A program made the translations under genes and the position numbers. A stretch of 64,000 nucleotides of DNA, from the NCBI RefSeq assembly GCF_026230105.1, contig NC_079486.1, positions 2,232,001-2,296,000 on the forward strand. The letters run 5' to 3'. Under the pieces are notes generated by a model. That model was not told where the DNA came from. It saw only the letters and a list, made by a program, of their open reading frames with translations, and did not search any database. Position 1 is the first letter of the stretch, and each line of letters begins with the position of its first letter. Below are positions 33,050-43,510 of the stretch, piece by piece. The DNA is from Diorhabda sublineata (lineage: Eukaryota > Arthropoda > Insecta > Coleoptera > Chrysomelidae).

Positions 33050-33720
33050 TAAGTTTGTACAGACTTTAATAGTTTTGGAAATATATTATTAGACCAAAAT
33101 ATTAAACTTTCTTTAATGAGAGCTTTTTTTAGTGTAGATAGTTCCATTTTAAAGTTAAGATCAGCAACAGAAAAAATCTTATTTTATACCTGTCAATTAC
33201 ATTTGTAGTTGCATTTGTGCGTTACACTTCAAGTTAATTTTACCGTTTGTTAAAAACGTATTCAATGATTTTCAACTGGAGGGACATTTTACTTCAATAA
33301 TGGCATTGCCAGTCATTCCATCAGGAGATGCTGCAAAAAACGGATAAATTGGTACAAGATACATCCCTAGATGTGTATTTTTATTTCTAGCTCAAGACTT
33401 ATTTACGTTTTTTTCATATTCTTTGCCTTGTGTCATAGCACTTGTCTCATGAACTTTACTCGCACCAATGATTTGTTGAACTAGCGAACCATTGTCAGTT
33501 TTACAATGAGCAGATTCCTAAAACTTTGATGCAGGAATACGTCCATAATGAAGTTCATGCTAAATTAGACTGTTGCTTAGTTAACTGTTCAGCTTCTTTA
33601 CATAAAGTTTCTTCTTATAAACTTTTTCAATTCTAATTCAAAGTTCAATTGCCCAATTTCCGAATTTATTTGTTGATTATTGACAAATTGAATCACCTCT
33701 TTCGAAAAATATACTATTAT
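33050..33720 (-). pseudogene. YqaJ-type nuclease of ISL2EU copy 2, broken
   Basis: The minus strand reads GASKVHETSAMTQGKEYEKN, then LGMYLVPIYPFFAASPDGMT and AIIEVKCPSS, followed by NAQMQLQMQLTG. SPDG and E-V-K-C-P are the catalytic Asp and Glu-x-Lys of YqaJ-like recombinase/exonucleases, retained here unlike in copy 1. Stops occur between blocks. It lies tail-to-tail with the transposase gene. Confidence 0.7.
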
Positions 33721-34735
33721 CCTGAAAGTTTTCGGCAGCAGTAGCAGAGGTTTTTTTGATAATTTTTTCAGCAAACTACTTCAGTTTGTATCGGATCTTC
33801 ACTTCTGTGATAAATACACATAAGTAATGCTAATGCATATACAACCACATAATTGTTTTCTAGCAGTAAATATTATTGTTAAGTCATGTCTTATAGCCGT
33901 AAACACTGTTCTGTTATGAAATAGCTTTAACATTATGATGTCACACTATAGTGACCAATTGTGGCGCGTTCATAGTCACGTGATTTATTTTTAAATTCAA
34001 TCAATTGTGTATTGTTTATAATTAATTGAAAAAAATTGTTTTTAAATTTTTAGTATGAAATATCAATATTATTAGTAAAGTTTTAAAATATATAAAAAAA
34101 TGAATAATTTTTTTTCAAAATCCCACAGGAGATACACATCAAATATGACAAATTTTAGATACCTAGAAATGTACAAGCAGAGAATGTTAATCATTTTATC
34201 GAGTAGTATTAAAAGTGGGTTGTTTGGCTGGGGTTCTTATAATATCCTACAAAAAATGAGAAATAGATAAACAGAGGTATTATCAGTATAAATAGTTGGA
34301 ATAATTACTACATAATTAAATAAAATATTTTTTTAGAATCATCGAGGTATAAACGTGTCAAAAAACACACAACAAGAATCAATTAAATTTTTAAGCACGT
34401 CAGTTGAGAATATTTATTCTTTTTTGTCAGTCCTAAGATTGGAAATGTGTGAAGGAAAATTAAATACTTTAAAATAATATGAGAATTTTTGTAACATATA
34501 TGTAAATTTTTAATGTGAATTACAATTTTGATTAGTTTTCAGACTTACATTGATTCATAGTGTATAGAGAATATATTAATTTCTATCTTTATTCATTTAC
34601 ATTAAAAATGCTCCAGCAGTTGAAGTTTTTTTAATTATATATCACAGTACACATCTAGCAAAAAGTAGCAACCACACAAAAGATTTTTGGGATAAAAAAT
34701 AGTAAAATAGGTGACCAATTTGCTTACTGTATGAT
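33721..34735. other. No gene recognised
   Basis: AT-rich. Ends at the start of the second mariner relic. Confidence 0.4.
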
Positions 34736-34740
34736 GATAT

Positions 34741-35600
34741 ATTGAAAAATTCTTAGCCTTCTATAGAACCAAACAAAATTTCAAAGTCAAAATATTTTAT
34801 AACTCAACATACTACAGCGAACCTACAACGTCTCTAGACCTTTAAAAAAATGTTTCTTCTTACTCTGTAAACCAGACCTCGTTGGAAGAAAATTTACGAT
34901 CTTTTAACTTTTTTACAGTTGAGGAAAGAAATGATAGTCGGACAGAGCCAAATCTGGTGAATAAGGGGGGTGTTCTAGTAATTCAAATCCTAAATCATGA
35001 ATTTTTTGCATGGCAACATGAGATTTGTGTGCAGGGGCGTCGTCCTACAAAAACAAAACAAAACAACTTTGGGTAGCTTTTTCGTGTGTTTTCTCTTTAA
35101 TTTTTTCCCATATTGTGGTCAGTAACGTCGAATAGTAATCTCCAGTTATTGTTCTACCCTTATCCGAAAAATCAATCATGATTACACCATGGCAATCCCG
35201 AAAAACTGAAGCTAGAACTTTTCCAGCAGATTTTTGGACCCGAAACTTCTTAGGTCTTGGAGAACCAGAGTGTCGCCATTCCTTCGATTGTTGCTTTGTT
35301 TCTGGATCGTAGAAATGTACCGAAGTCTCATCCATGGTAACAATTCGGTTAAAGACGTCTACATCTTCTACGTTTGCACGCTTTTGGTCAACATTCAAAC
35401 ATCTTCAATGAAATTGAAAATTTACTTCCTTTGAAGCTTGCAGTCCAATTTTTTACGGTTGCATACAAAGGACATTGATTGTCAAGGGTATTAAGCATAT
35501 CTTCGTAAATCTTCTTAACCCTTTTAAATATAGGTATATGATGATGGCTCGATACACCAATTTTTAGATTTTCACAATTTCGGTAAACATCTTGTAAAAT
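34741..35600 (-). pseudogene. DD34D mariner transposase relic, copy 2
   Basis: On the minus strand the HTH end (IYEDMLNTLDNQCPLYATVK) near 35500 is followed at 35398-35045 by RIVTMDETSVHFYDPETKQQ (first Asp), SGSPRPKKFRVQKSAGKVLA and MIDFSDKGRTITGDYYSTLL. A frame break precedes DDAPAHKSHVAMQKIH (second Asp) and HPPYSPDLALSDYHFF (third Asp). I count 34 residues between the last two, the mariner spacing. Its distal end ATATTGAAAAATTCTTAGCC is shared with copy 1. Stops and a few indels inactivate it; no full pair of terminal repeats was found. Confidence 0.85.
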
Positions 35601-36100
35601 TTTTAATAAGCATATAAATGTAGAAAATGGAAAGGGTTTTAATAATTAAACATTCATCAAGAAATATATATATAAAGAAAAATGTAAGGTACTTGTTACA
35701 CAAAAATCTATAGTTTCATATATGAAAGCTGGTATATATGGTAAAAGCCAGGAAAAAGTTAAAGGAGGTAAGGTGCATTTTTTCAAACACCGTAATTTTT
35801 ACATAAACACAATTTTCTACTTACAACCATGAAACATTTTCCAGATTTAATAAAACAATTTGTGATGACTCAAAACTTTGCTCTGGGACTAGCACATCCT
35901 CCAACATGTTGACGTCAAGTTATTCATTTAACTTGGAAGGAGTTGTGAAAGAAAAAAATTTCTTTGATAGTAAATGAATAATCAGAAATAAAACATTTGT
36001 ATATGCTGGTATATATGTTAATGATTTTAGTCATTTTCAGGATTCATTTTTGGCTTCAATCAAACTTTCTGTAGCGGATGCAATCACTTTATCTATCCAT
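35601..36100. other. Unassigned, perhaps 5' part of the following hAT fragment
   Basis: AT-rich, no supported frame. Tracts such as CATATATGAAAGCTGGTATA near 35718 show no repeat partner here. Confidence 0.3.
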
Positions 36101-36109
36101 ATAGTTAGA

Positions 36110-36300
36110 TAATATGATAGGATTTGCGACCGATGGTGGAAATGAAATGTTTAGAAGTATAAATTCTGTAGTAGAATTTCTTAACCGAGATATATCTCAA
36201 TTATTTGTAATGAAGAGCACATGTAATTCATTTAGTTCATAAAAATCCTGCATACATAGCAAATTATTCTTTACAGATGCAGTATCAAATAACGATCGTC
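36110..36300 (+). pseudogene. hAT transposase fragment
   Basis: The plus strand reads MIGFATDGGNEMFRSINSVV and NRDISQLFVMKSTCNSFSS. The pattern IGFAxDxxNxMxxxxNSV...L...CxCHS is the second catalytic region of SCAND3/DUF4371-type hAT transposases. Only this piece of about 60 residues is recognisable. Confidence 0.6.
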
Positions 36301-36685
36301 TAGTTGCATAAATAATAACAGAAAAATTCAAAGATTCTACAATAGTTATTTTTACAATTTTTAAAATTTCTTTTATATTTTTAAATAAAAAATGCAGTCA
36401 GAAGCTCCTAAATTATCCAAATTATACAAAAATATATTTCAGATACTTATATTTATTTTTGATTTTTTCGTTAAGATATTATTTAAATAATAGACCAAAG
36501 TCCTTATTACCGTTCAATTTGAACTAGTGAACAAATTAAATTTCCTAAAAGATCTTTATTAAAAGAAAATAAAATTATTTAATTTCAAGTTCAAAATATT
36601 GCATAGACGAATATTGCATTTCATTTGACCTACAAGTCTGTTGCCATCCCAACATGGCTGCCACTAACCAAAATTATATACTGAA

Positions 36686-36784
36686 ACACCAACACTCACA
36701 ATTACACTGTCTGACTCGCATTTCGAAAACCAAGTTATCGTAATTACACTGTCTAACAGTCAGACAGTGTAATTGTGTTGGTGT
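36686..36784. repeat. Inverted repeat with nested hairpin
   Basis: Left arm ACACCAACACTCACAATTAC (to 36714) and right arm 36759-36784 (complement of ACACCAACACAATTACACTG onward) match except for a 3-nt insertion. Within it, 36742-36774 is a perfect 13-bp hairpin on AATTACACTGTCT with a 7-nt loop. A related word, TTACACTGTCTGAC, occurs near 5202. Confidence 0.75.
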
Positions 36785-36789
36785 AGTAG

Positions 36790-37129
36790 TGTAAACAGTG
36801 TATTGCAATTTTATTACTGAATTTCAGAGAGCACTATATTTCATTTTATTACTGTTGTTTTTGTGGAAATTATAACATTGCAATAGGAAAGTGAATTGAG
36901 TGAAAAATCTAAAGAGTTTTTCAATTTACAAGATATTTTTCAAAAATATTAGTTTGCAATAGACATTTCTTCTATTGCTTTTAAAATGTTTGCTTTCTGT
37001 TTCTATAATTATATACAACAACTAAAGCAGAGTGGCTAAAAATTTCCAAGGAATTTGAATTATAACTTCAAGAAATGCAAATTATAATTTTTTGAATGTG
37101 TAGCAGAAGCCGCTTTTGCACTAGTCATA
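36790..37129. other. Unassigned, likely upstream part of the Harbinger relic
   Basis: No frame recognised, but it directly precedes the Harbinger C-terminus on the same strand. Confidence 0.3.
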
Positions 37130-37482
37130 TTCTAAAACGTTAACCTTCTAGAAATATTACAAAGGAGTACCGAATTTTAAATTACCGATTGAGTAGGGCT
37201 AGACAAGTAGTTGAGAATGCTTTCGGAGTACTCATTAATCATTTTAGAATCTTAGTGAAAGTCATACCATTGAAGCCTGAGTAAGCAACTGTAATAACAC
37301 AAGCTTGTTGTGCCCTACACAACTTTTTAAATCAAGAGAGTGGGCATGCATCTTTGTCAAAACACCCTGAAGAGATTCATCCAACAAATTCATGTAAGGA
37401 CTCAGTTGTCAAAATTATGGTAGACCTAGGAATGAAGCACTCAATATCTGAGAAGTTACAAATTATTTTAATGAGTGAATAA
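37130..37482 (+). pseudogene. Harbinger/PIF transposase C-terminal fragment
   Basis: Plus strand reads ARQVVENAFGVLINHFRILV, KVIPLKPE, then VITQACCALHNFLNQESG. FNYRLSRAR-VVENAFGIL...R+R and ACCxLHNFL are C-terminal landmarks of the PIF/Harbinger DDE_4 transposase, containing the Glu of the catalytic triad. One stop follows KPE. A terminal frame to 37482 (IMVDLGMKHSISEKLQIILM) may be the end of the protein. The N-terminal two thirds are missing. Confidence 0.7.
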
Positions 37483-39334
37483 TGAATAAAATACATTGGA
37501 AAAACAATATTGTTTCAATTTCTAGTTTTTTTATTTAATCGGGTTTATATTCACAATATGTTTGTTCCAAATTTTAGTTTTAAGTTAAAAAAATGTTACT
37601 TACCTTTATAATGTAATATTGTAAATTAGTTTATTCTACTTTTAGTGTAATATCAAATTTTATTTTTAGATTATTAAATTCTAATGTAATTTTTTTTTCA
37701 AGAAAAACAAAGCCTATGAATGATACAGAATATAAATTAGATATACTTTTATTGAATATCAAGTATTATGAGAACTATTGAAAAAAGGAAACTGTAAAAT
37801 AAATAAAAAGATGAGAAATAAAATATAATTAGAATTGAATAGTAATTCATTTCTATTGCTCTCTTTTTGCATCAGATTAAAGGCTAGAAATTTTGCTTTT
37901 CAAGTTGTCAATTTTATCTTGATTCTCTTATGTCTCCATTTCATCTGCAATAAATATGGAAATAAATTATTTGTAGTGAAATAGCAACTGATAGTTTTCA
38001 AGTCTTCCATCAACTACCTATCCCTCTGCTGTTATTGTAGTTTTTGCTCCATTACCTAATTTCACTGACGCAATTTCTAGTGAGTAATAATGGCAGATTA
38101 AATGATATGTAGATAATATGAGCAGGGGACAGCCTCTTTTTTAGTACTTTTTTTGAAAAACTTACTCTGCAAATATTCACTATGCACTATTCTTATTTAT
38201 ACTTGGCAGCACTGTCACTGCAGAGGTGAATAGATTTGTGATATATTTTTTTTTCTGGTTCCCCCGATCGACCGCCTTTTTTTATTTTGAATGACTTTGG
38301 GCCTTACTGAGATGCTGTTTCAGTTTATCGTTTTTGGGATAAGCATCCCATGCTTTCTACATCACTGTACACAATTTCAGGTTTAAGGTTCTGCTACAAA
38401 AAAAGAGAAATTTGAAACACTTCTTATTGAATATTTAAGCTAAAAATTACATACACTTTCTGATATACTTTCTATACTACTTACTATAATTTTTAGATTT
38501 AATTTACCTTTGAACACATTGGATGCTCCTTAATCAATAAATAGAATGTCTTTATAAAACTACAACTTCGCCAAGTAAATATTATCAATAGATGCTTCTA
38601 ACATCTCACTTTTTTTTATTTTTACGTTTTCAGCTACAAACTGGATCCTACGACAATCAACCTTTTTTAACATCCGTCACAGTGAGATTTGTTGAATTTA
38701 AATTATTTATTTCCCTGATGATGTTCTCAAAAGGCCACAATCTGTTGTTTATATGTAATAAATCTAAAGCAGTTGTAAGGTATAAGTATGGATGTTGTTC
38801 CTTGTTATTATTTGTTATATTTATTAATTATTTATTAATTGATGTTTACATGTCCGTGATCTTATGCTAGTGGAGCGAGCTCTCTTTATCGTTTTACAAT
38901 TCATTTCAGGCCTGCCATAGGTTTAATTTAAGCACACGACTCTAAACTATGATTAACTTACATATACATACTAATTATGATATATGTAATTATAATATCT
39001 GTTTTAATATATAATGAAATCCATTATTTTTGCTATGAATTCGACAGTCTTGAGCCGACTGTCGAGAAAGAATGTAAATAGACAAAGAGGTGAAGGCAAA
39101 AACGTAACAGTATATATGAGAAAATAATATATAGTTTACAATAATAATATAGATCACAATAATAAAAAATAAATAAAAATATTGGAAAGAACAATAAGAA
39201 GAAAATCGAAATAAAGTTAGATTCAAAGATTATATACACGGTTAGATTTACCACGAGATCGAAAAGATATTAGATTACTACTATGGTCAACTGATCTGAC
39301 ACTGACATTTGGTTGGTTATTAAGCCAAAAATAA
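37483..39334. other. No gene recognised
   Basis: Long AT-rich stretch with short frames. Around 38240-38400 a minus-strand frame (KLKQHLSKAQSHSK, KKAVDRGNQ) could be the MADF/Myb partner of the Harbinger relic, but evidence is too thin for a call. Confidence 0.35.
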
Positions 39335-39440
39335 CTAGAATATGTAATACATCTATATGACAGTTTCTATATATATGTAATACTTCTATGACAGTTACTA
39401 CATATATGTAATACTTCTATATGGACAGTTTCTATAAGTG
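39335..39440. repeat. Short tandem repeat, ~35 bp x 3
   Basis: ATATGTAATACTTCTATATG / GACAGTTTCTATA units in three imperfect copies. Confidence 0.65.
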
Positions 39441-39509
39441 AAAGACTAAGGAAGACAGAATGGTAACGATTTTTCTATCCTCCGAGGCTCTAGCTCGATT
39501 CCGCAGGCC

Positions 39510-40205
39510 ATACATTTGGGTGTATTAAAAATTATTTGTATCAGATATATTTACATCCATTGAAGCCAATAGAGGTCGATTGTCACTTTGTGTTGATTGC
39601 ATATTTTCGAAGTCTATTGACGTCGATTGAAGTCCAATCACAACATTCCTCATGTATTTGTGTGTATCAGAAATTATTTGTGTCAGATATATTCGCCTTA
39701 CATCAATTGAAGCTAATGCGGTCGATTGGTTATGATTTGTGTGTATTGCAAATTCTCGAAGTCGATTCACAATATTTCTCACACATTTGGTTGTATTAGA
39801 AATTATTTGAATCAGATATATTGTCGATTGTCACTTTGTGTTGATTGCAAATTTTTTAAGCTTATTGACGTCGATAGAAGTCCAAAGACATAATTTCTTA
39901 TATAAATGGGAGTTTATTCGTGTCGGGTATATACGATTTACATCAATTGAACCAAACATTGAAGCTAATAGAAGTCAATTATCACTCTATGTTAATTGCA
40001 AATTTTCGAAGCCTATTAAAGACGTTTGAATTACATAATTTCTCATATATTTGGGTGTATTATACTCCATTTTTGTCGGGTATATTCGATTTACATCAAT
40101 TGAAGCCAATAGAGTTCGATAGTCGATTTGTGTTGATTGAAAATTTTCGTCTATTGACTTCGATTGATATATTCGATATAGATCAATTGATGTCAAAAGA
40201 AGTGA
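39510..40205 (+). repeat. ~147-bp satellite array, left block
   Basis: About five diverged units containing AGATATATTCGATTTACATC, TCGATTGTCACTTTGTGTTG and TCTATTGACGTCGATTGAAG. Same unit and same orientation as the large array at 48.1-52.5 kb. Confidence 0.85.
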
Positions 40206-40324
40206 GGTAAAGCGGGTTTAAGAATGGTGATGTAGAAAAGGTTACGTCAAGGGTGTTATCATCTGACGATCCACGTCATACGACGTGACGTAGCAATGTA
40301 GAGAATATTTTTTTTTAATAAAAA

Positions 40325-40402
40325 TGTCGAGCCGGGGAACCTAACCTCCGATCTTGATGGTCGAATTCAGCGCCTTAACAAACTAAGCTATTTCGCTTCG
40401 AC
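40325..40402 (-). other. tRNA-like sequence, degenerate
   Basis: The minus strand has TAGCTTAGTTTGTTAAGGCG, a D-arm with GCTT/AGGC pairing, and a T-arm-like CGGAGGTTAGGTTCCCCG about 37 nt later. Acceptor ends pair at only about five positions and the anticodon stem is poor. It is a pseudo-tRNA or tRNA-derived repeat at best. Confidence 0.3.
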
Positions 40403-40429
40403 AAGCATTTTATCTAGAACTAGGTATTC

Positions 40430-40590
40430 AAGTGACTCTGAAAGATGATATTGTACGGATTCAAAAATGGACAGTGCCAAAAGCGACTCTCAAAGATGCC
40501 ATTGAATGGGTTTAAAAATCCACAGTGCCAAAAGCGACTCTCAAAAATGCCATTGTACGGTTCAAAAATGCACAGTGCCAAAAAGACATG
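40430..40590 (+). repeat. ~50-bp tandem repeat, three units
   Basis: CAGTGCCAAAAGCGACTCTC recurs at about 40472, 40523 and (diverged) 40573, spaced 50-51 bp. Confidence 0.8.
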
Positions 40591-40984
40591 TGGCACGTCG
40601 TTGTCAAAAAGGCATGCGCGCGGCGTTAAAAAGGGACTTAAAAAAATTGGGTGGAGCTCTAATTCTTGATGGTCAACCGTTTAGTCTCAATTTGGGTGGG
40701 TGGCGTGTGCAACGAACGGTGCCGCCGCGCGGCGGGTGTAATGGTTATCAGGATTTCGAGGTAATAAATAATTGTGAAGAGAGAAAAAAGTGTATGTATT
40801 ACAATGTCATCAGAAGAATATAGATGCAAATTGGACGAATTTGGTAGGCGTATTCGAGAATTTAGGAAAGATATTACATTCTATGGAAATAAGATTGAGG
40901 TGATAAGAGGATTGGATCGAATGCATTTGTTTGAGTAGAAGAGTGTCTTTAAAAATAGAGAACTACAACAAGCACAATATCCAC
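40591..40984. other. No gene; short GC-rich patch
   Basis: 40680-40740 is unusually GC-rich (GGTGGGTGGCGTGTGCAACG, CCGCCGCGCGGCGGG). No gene recognised. Confidence 0.4.
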
Positions 40985-41236
40985 TTAACAGAATAAAACT
41001 AACTACAAAATGAATACAACAACAACAACAATGGAGGAAGAGACGAAGGATGACAAAAACAATGTGTTTGCTATGACATGTGTAATTTTAACATCAGTAT
41101 TTATTTTATTATAAAAAATTGTATTGAATATTGTTAAAAAAAAATTTAAGTCTTCTTGTAATATGGACATAAATGAGTATACAAAGTGTTTCAATAAAAC
41201 AAATTTTTTAAATATAATTTATCTAAGCAAAAAAAG

Positions 41237-41461
41237 TTACAATGGTATCATACTTAAAAACCAGTTTCGTAGTCGTTCTACTTTAATTTGGGTACAGTTG
41301 AAAATTCCATCAGCATGGCAAGCCGAACCTTTTTTGAAACTTTCCATGGCAGAGGATGTTCCATCGAATTTGTAGACATCAACAATTACTGTGGAAATTC
41401 CATATTCTTCATATTTCTTTATATATTTCTTTGGAAATCCTACACTTACTTCAATTTCCAC
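41237..41461 (-). pseudogene. Conserved small protein of virus-like element, copy 1 (C-terminal half)
   Basis: 74 codons ending ERLRNWFLSMIPL at a stop. It includes FPKKYIKKYEEYGISTVIVD, YKFDGTSSAMESFKKG and a Cys/His pair (ACHADGIFNC). About 60 % of aligned residues by eye match the plus-strand gene at 30.5-30.67 kb. The N-terminal half seen there (IYGIKYSSGDV) is missing here: a TA microsatellite lies just upstream. The product is unknown; both copies keep the reading frame over this half, so it may have been under selection before decay. Confidence 0.6.
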
Positions 41462-41480
41462 TTTTATATTTTATATATTT

Positions 41481-41486
<6 letters not shown>

Positions 41487-41530
<44 letters not shown>

Positions 41531-41538
41531 AATTGAAA

Positions 41539-41586
<48 letters not shown>
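41487..41586. repeat. Two (TA)n microsatellites, split
   Basis: 41487-41525 and 41542-41586, separated by about 16 bp. They sit between the truncated capsid-like gene and the small conserved gene, as does the (TA)n at 30.1 kb. Confidence 0.95.
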
Positions 41587-41588
<2 letters not shown>

Positions 41589-41589
41589 T

Positions 41590-42115
41590 TTATTTTCCAT
41601 ATATAATTTTAGTGTAATCATTGAATACGTTGAAAATGTGTTTTAAAGGAATCAACAAATTAAACGATTTATCAACATCATTTAGTAGTGGTATGTTGGG
41701 ATATTTCCAGCCGGCTAGAGCCATATCTTTCGATTGTGGATTATAACACATCAAACTTCTTAAGGTACTTACTATACCAGGGCTCTTGCACAATTTCTAT
41801 TTCCTTTCCACTTTGAATGTAGGAACAAGAATCGAAGAGGAATGCACCACAATTCGGTGATAGATACACATGTCCTTCGCCAGTTACTTCTAATTTCCAT
41901 TTGATTTCAAGTTGAGTTTCATACATGAGAAAAAATGTATCACTTTGTTGGACGTTAAATTCCACCGAATCGCTGTCGCATAGGTATGAAATTCTTCTTC
42001 TCTTATAGACTCTTCATATTGGGGATCGAGAAGGGTGAAATATCGAAGATATTTTTGTAATTGGTGGTGATGATGGTGTTGTATCAGAAAGCACGTACTT
42101 TTTCTTTTGTGCCAT
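41590..42115 (-). pseudogene. Capsid-like protein, N-terminal part, truncated
   Basis: Minus strand from ATG at 42115: MAQKKKYVLSDTTPSSPPIT, then, after a frame break, VEFNVQQSDTFFLMYETQLE, IKWKLEVTGEGHVYLSPNCG and LFDSCSYIQSGKEIEIVQEP. A second break leads to IVSTLRSLMCYNPQSKDMAL, AGWKYPNIPLL and NLLIPLKHIFNVFNDYTKII before a stop at the edge of the microsatellite. I recall this block order from putative (jelly-roll) capsid proteins of insect Polinton-like elements, but cannot verify it here. The C-terminal part is missing in this copy and present as a fragment at 30.2 kb. Confidence 0.55.
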
Positions 42116-42427
42116 TCTTCAACTTTAATCCGATTTAATCCGAAGCTGACACGTTTATCTCCTCTTAGTAGTCGTTTTTTAAGATGCGTTCCAGCTGTGT
42201 GTAAAGTAAAAATAAATATTGTCGGAAAAATATGAAATTCCGTCCGCAGTATTGATAGCCGGGAAGATGGACCTCAAAAGGCAAATTGTTTATGAACGAA
42301 TTTGAAACACCTTCACCTTCGTGAATCAACATGAAACTATCTGCTACCTATAATTAAAGCTACATTGATTCAAAACGTATCATAAAATGGAGATTGATAA
42401 GCAAGAGATCGATTTGCGATCGAAAAT
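42116..42427. other. Divergent intergenic region (capsid-like / ATPase)
   Basis: About 310 bp between the two divergent genes; presumably holds both promoters. An ATG at 42388 opens MEIDKQEIDLRSKI then stops, in a frame different from the ATPase. Confidence 0.4.
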
Positions 42428-43078
42428 TTGAATAACGTCTTGGATTGTTTGGAGCGGAGACGAAAACATGGACCTTTATTACCTGATTCGTTTCGAGCTA
42501 TCATTTGCGGCCCCAGCGGATGCGGGAAAACGAATATTGTGCTATCGTTGTTGTTCGATGTGAACGGTGTGAAATTTAAGAATGTCTACGTTTATTCTAA
42601 ATCTCTATATAAACCAAAATACCCACTGCTCGAAGAAGTTTTGACCGGCGTAAAAGGTGTGGGATATTATCGGTTTAAAAAAAACGATGAAATTGTAAGT
42701 GCTGCAGAATCCAAACCGAATTCGATTTTCATTTTTGACGATGTATCATGTGACAAACAACAAACCATTCAAGAATATTTTTCCATGTGTAGACATAAAG
42801 GTATCGATGCCTTCTATATATGTCAGAATTATTCGAAAATACCAAAGCAGCAGATACGAGATAACTGCAATATGATTGTCGTGTTTAAACAGGACGAAAT
42901 CAACCTCAAACATGCCTTCAACAAACACGTTTCCCCCGACATGTCATTTGAGGAATTCATGAAAATGTGTTCCGAATGTTGGAATGATAAATATGGTGCT
43001 TTGGTTATTGTCAAAGATTTTAATTTACAAGATGGTAGATATCGCAAAGGATTCGATATGTATATAAAAATATCCTAA
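42428..43078 (+). CDS. FtsK/HerA-type (A32-like) DNA packaging ATPase
   Basis: 216 codons, no interruption. Walker A GPSGCGKTN at residues 28-36, Walker B FIFDDV at about residues 101-106, then EYFSMCRHKGIDAFYICQNY with the sensor-like Gln and IPKQQIRDNCNMIVVFKQDE, ending GRYRKGFDMYIKI. These features match the packaging ATPases of Polintons, adintoviruses and poxvirus A32, which drive DNA into the capsid. The length is normal for insect Polinton versions. The frame starts at a TTG; the nearest ATG (42388) is in another frame and reads MEIDKQEIDLRSKI, so the first residues were probably lost to a one-base indel. The body appears intact. Confidence 0.88.
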   Translation: MNNVLDCLERRRKHGPLLPDSFRAIICGPSGCGKTNIVLSLLFDVNGVKFKNVYVYSKSLYKPKYPLLEEVLTGVKGVGYYRFKKNDEIVSAAESKPNSIFIFDDVSCDKQQTIQEYFSMCRHKGIDAFYICQNYSKIPKQQIRDNCNMIVVFKQDEINLKHAFNKHVSPDMSFEEFMKMCSECWNDKYGALVIVKDFNLQDGRYRKGFDMYIKIS

Positions 43079-43099
43079 TCAATCAATCATTCATTTTAC

Positions 43100-43344
43100 A
43101 TTATGATGCCCCAGATGAGGATGCTGTGCGAAAACGAAAAATTGCAGATCTGAAACGAATTATTAGGAAAAAGTATTTATCTTTCAGATTGAACAAAACC
43201 GAGCATGATGAGACACTAAATAGAATTTTCAAACCCATACCTAGTCCACTCGAAAATATCGTAAATACTACCAAAGAAATTGTGAATACTTCTAAGGAAG
43301 TAGAGATTATTTTTGCATGGATCTTCTCGTTCAATGTAATTTAG
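43100..43344 (+). pseudogene. Small protein following the ATPase, function unknown
   Basis: The frame reads DAPDEDAVRKRKIADLKRII, KKYLSFRLNKTEHDETLNRI and FKPIPSPLENIVNTTKE. Insect elements of this type often have a gene with this RKKxxxLKxGKxExDxxLxxxxKPI pattern after the ATPase, from memory a virion-associated protein. No ATG opens it in frame; its C-terminal part is lost after about 43320. It is charged and predicted helical. Confidence 0.45.
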
Positions 43345-43510
43345 ATAAATAATCAACCGCAAGCGGTGTAGACGCGAATAGATAAGCGGTGTAATTTAGA
43401 GGAATAATCAACTAACCGCAAAAACAAATAAGTCCCCAAGAAAATATTTATTTTGTTATTCGAAATAGATATAACAAATATGTTGCCAAGTTAATTGTTC
43501 ACTACATATC

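Larger units (their letters stand above)
31440..33720. mobile_element. ISL2EU element, copy 2
   Basis: A plus-strand DDE transposase (31880-32909) converges on a minus-strand YqaJ-type nuclease relic (33720-33050), the same gene pair and convergent layout as copy 1. A 363-bp MITE is inserted in the transposase gene. Ends were not identified. Confidence 0.68.

Noticed and set aside
38592..38870. 92-codon hydrophobic plus-strand frame as a membrane protein
   Set aside because: AT-rich sequence readily yields Phe/Leu/Ile-rich frames; no start context, homology or neighbour supports it.
40325..40402. A functional tRNA gene
   Set aside because: Acceptor and anticodon stems do not pair properly; kept only as a low-confidence tRNA-like sequence.
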